A stretch of DNA of 6,265 bases, taken from the NCBI GenBank assembly GCA_028687395.1, contig JAQUAE010000118.1, positions 1-6,265 of the forward strand, written 5' to 3'. Shown one piece after another: positions 5,409 to 6,265 of the stretch. The DNA is from Anaerolineales bacterium. Its GTDB lineage: Bacteria > Chloroflexota > Anaerolineae > Anaerolineales > UBA4823. The notes beneath the pieces are model-generated. The model saw only the letters and a program-made list of their open reading frames with translations. It made no database searches and was not told where the DNA came from. The translations under genes and the position numbers were made by a program. How positions within the stretch are numbered: the first letter of the stretch is position 1; each line of letters opens with the position of its first letter.

Positions 5409-6265
5409 ATGCAACGTATTCGCTCTCTCTTTCAAAAAGTGGAACGCCTCCAGCCGGGGATATACCACTACCAGTCTCCCCCAGAAGACCCGCGCAACTA
5501 TCGCCTGCACTTGCGCGTGGAGCCGGATGGGCAGGGCGTATTGGTGGTGAACGCCTCCACGATCCTGCACCTGAACCAGACCGCGGCCGAGTTCGCCTAC
5601 CACCTGGTGCAGGACACCCCCGAGGAGCAAGCCGTGCAGGACGTGGTGCAGCGCTACCGGGTCAGTCGCGCCCAGGCACAGCAGGATTTCCAGGATTTCC
5701 GCGAGCGCCTGGAGGCCTTGATCGCCATGCCGGACCTGGACCCGGTGACCTTCCTGGATTTCGAGCGCGCTGCCCCTTATGAAAGACCACCCTCTGCGCC
5801 CTATCGCCTGGATTGCGCCCTCACCTATCGCCTGCCACCCGAAGCCAACCCGGAATTCACCCCCACCAAACGCGTGGAGCGGGAATTGACGGCACAGGAA
5901 TGGATGGCCATCCTGGACAAAGCCTGGCAGGCGGGCATCCCCCACGTGATCTTCACCGGCGGCGAGCCCACCCTGCGTGAGGACCTGTTCGAGTTCATCC
6001 GGCATGCCGAGCAGAATGGGCAGGTCAGCGGATTGATCAGCGATGGCCAGCGCCTGCTCGAGGCGGGTTACCTCGATGAGTTGCTGCGCACCGGGCTGGA
6101 CCACCTGATGATACTCCTGGACGTGCGCAAGGAGACCTCCTGGAAGGCCCTCGCCGAAGCGTCCTCCCAGGACCTCTTCACCAGCGTGCTCCTGACGGTC
6201 GACACGCCCCTCGCCGCACAGCTCCCTGCTGTGCTAGGCAGGCTGGCGCAGATGAAACCCAACGC
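5409..6265 (+). CDS. PqqD-fused radical SAM paralogue lacking the cluster cysteines (partial)
   Basis: The frame is open to the right edge, giving 285 residues without the C-terminus. AGGA at 5397-5400 with an 8-base spacer supports ATG 5409. It is a paralogue of the gene at 2374. A PqqD-like domain spans about 17-105 (HLNQTAAEFAYHLV), followed by SAPYR at 129-133, then GIPHVIFTGGEPTLR at 176-190. From SAPYR to TGGEPTLR the two proteins align without gaps, and C148, C152 and C155 of the sister become L142, A146 and E149. The NTNG motif also becomes ISDG (210-213), and C136 is the only cysteine in the visible part. GGEP is kept. It therefore cannot bind the usual radical-initiating 4Fe-4S cluster through this motif. 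The reading frame is otherwise intact, which suggests a maintained pseudoenzyme, perhaps a peptide-binding partner of the active maturase. Whether a SPASM domain survives lies beyond the window. Confidence 0.88.
   Translation, partial: MQRIRSLFQKVERLQPGIYHYQSPPEDPRNYRLHLRVEPDGQGVLVVNASTILHLNQTAAEFAYHLVQDTPEEQAVQDVVQRYRVSRAQAQQDFQDFRERLEALIAMPDLDPVTFLDFERAAPYERPPSAPYRLDCALTYRLPPEANPEFTPTKRVERELTAQEWMAILDKAWQAGIPHVIFTGGEPTLREDLFEFIRHAEQNGQVSGLISDGQRLLEAGYLDELLRTGLDHLMILLDVRKETSWKALAEASSQDLFTSVLLTVDTPLAAQLPAVLGRLAQMKPN

Noticed and set aside
5262..6104. Long - strand open frame of 280 codons opposite the last gene
   Set aside because: The + strand frame here carries clear homology to the radical SAM paralogue, including TGGEPTLR and the PqqD domain. 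The - strand frame shows no motif.

Overview
The window is a GC-rich bacterial segment in which every convincing gene lies on the + strand, closely spaced and probably one operon, running off the right edge. No rRNA, tRNA, CRISPR array or insertion sequence is visible. Base composition, the DUF2207-like membrane protein with a Cys/Ala/Gly tail, and the style of the PqqD-radical SAM and ATP-grasp proteins suggest an uncultured Chloroflexota (Anaerolineae-like) organism. That placement is an impression from protein style, not a proof.

Layout. Bases 1-259 hold no secure gene: there is an inverted repeat near the left edge, a possible tail of an upstream reading frame, and a good TATAAT box at 168-173. 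Two membrane-protein genes follow: a 122-residue two-helix protein with a C-terminal zinc ribbon (260-628), and a 556-residue exported, single-span DUF2207-like protein (700-2370) that ends in eight cysteines alternating with alanine. Three bases later begins a complete radical SAM/SPASM protein with an N-terminal PqqD-like peptide-binding domain (2374-3744). Next is a 23-codon gene with the best ribosome binding site in the window (3761-3832). It overlaps by 4 bases a D-Ala-D-Ala-ligase-like ATP-grasp enzyme (3829-4902), which in turn overlaps a GNAT acetyltransferase (4847-5323). The window ends inside a second PqqD-radical SAM paralogue (from 5409) in which all three cluster cysteines are replaced without any gap in the alignment.

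Interpretation. The arrangement looks like a ribosomally synthesised and post-translationally modified peptide (RiPP) or protein-tail maturation cassette that I do not recognise as a characterised family. An active SPASM maturase, a catalytically dead sister, an ATP-grasp ligase and an acetyltransferase surround two possible substrates: the PqqA-sized peptide ending in a Trp-Asn-Asp-Ile-Trp motif, and the Cys-Ala tail of the membrane protein, which topology places in the cytosol. Which of these is the true substrate cannot be settled from the sequence alone.
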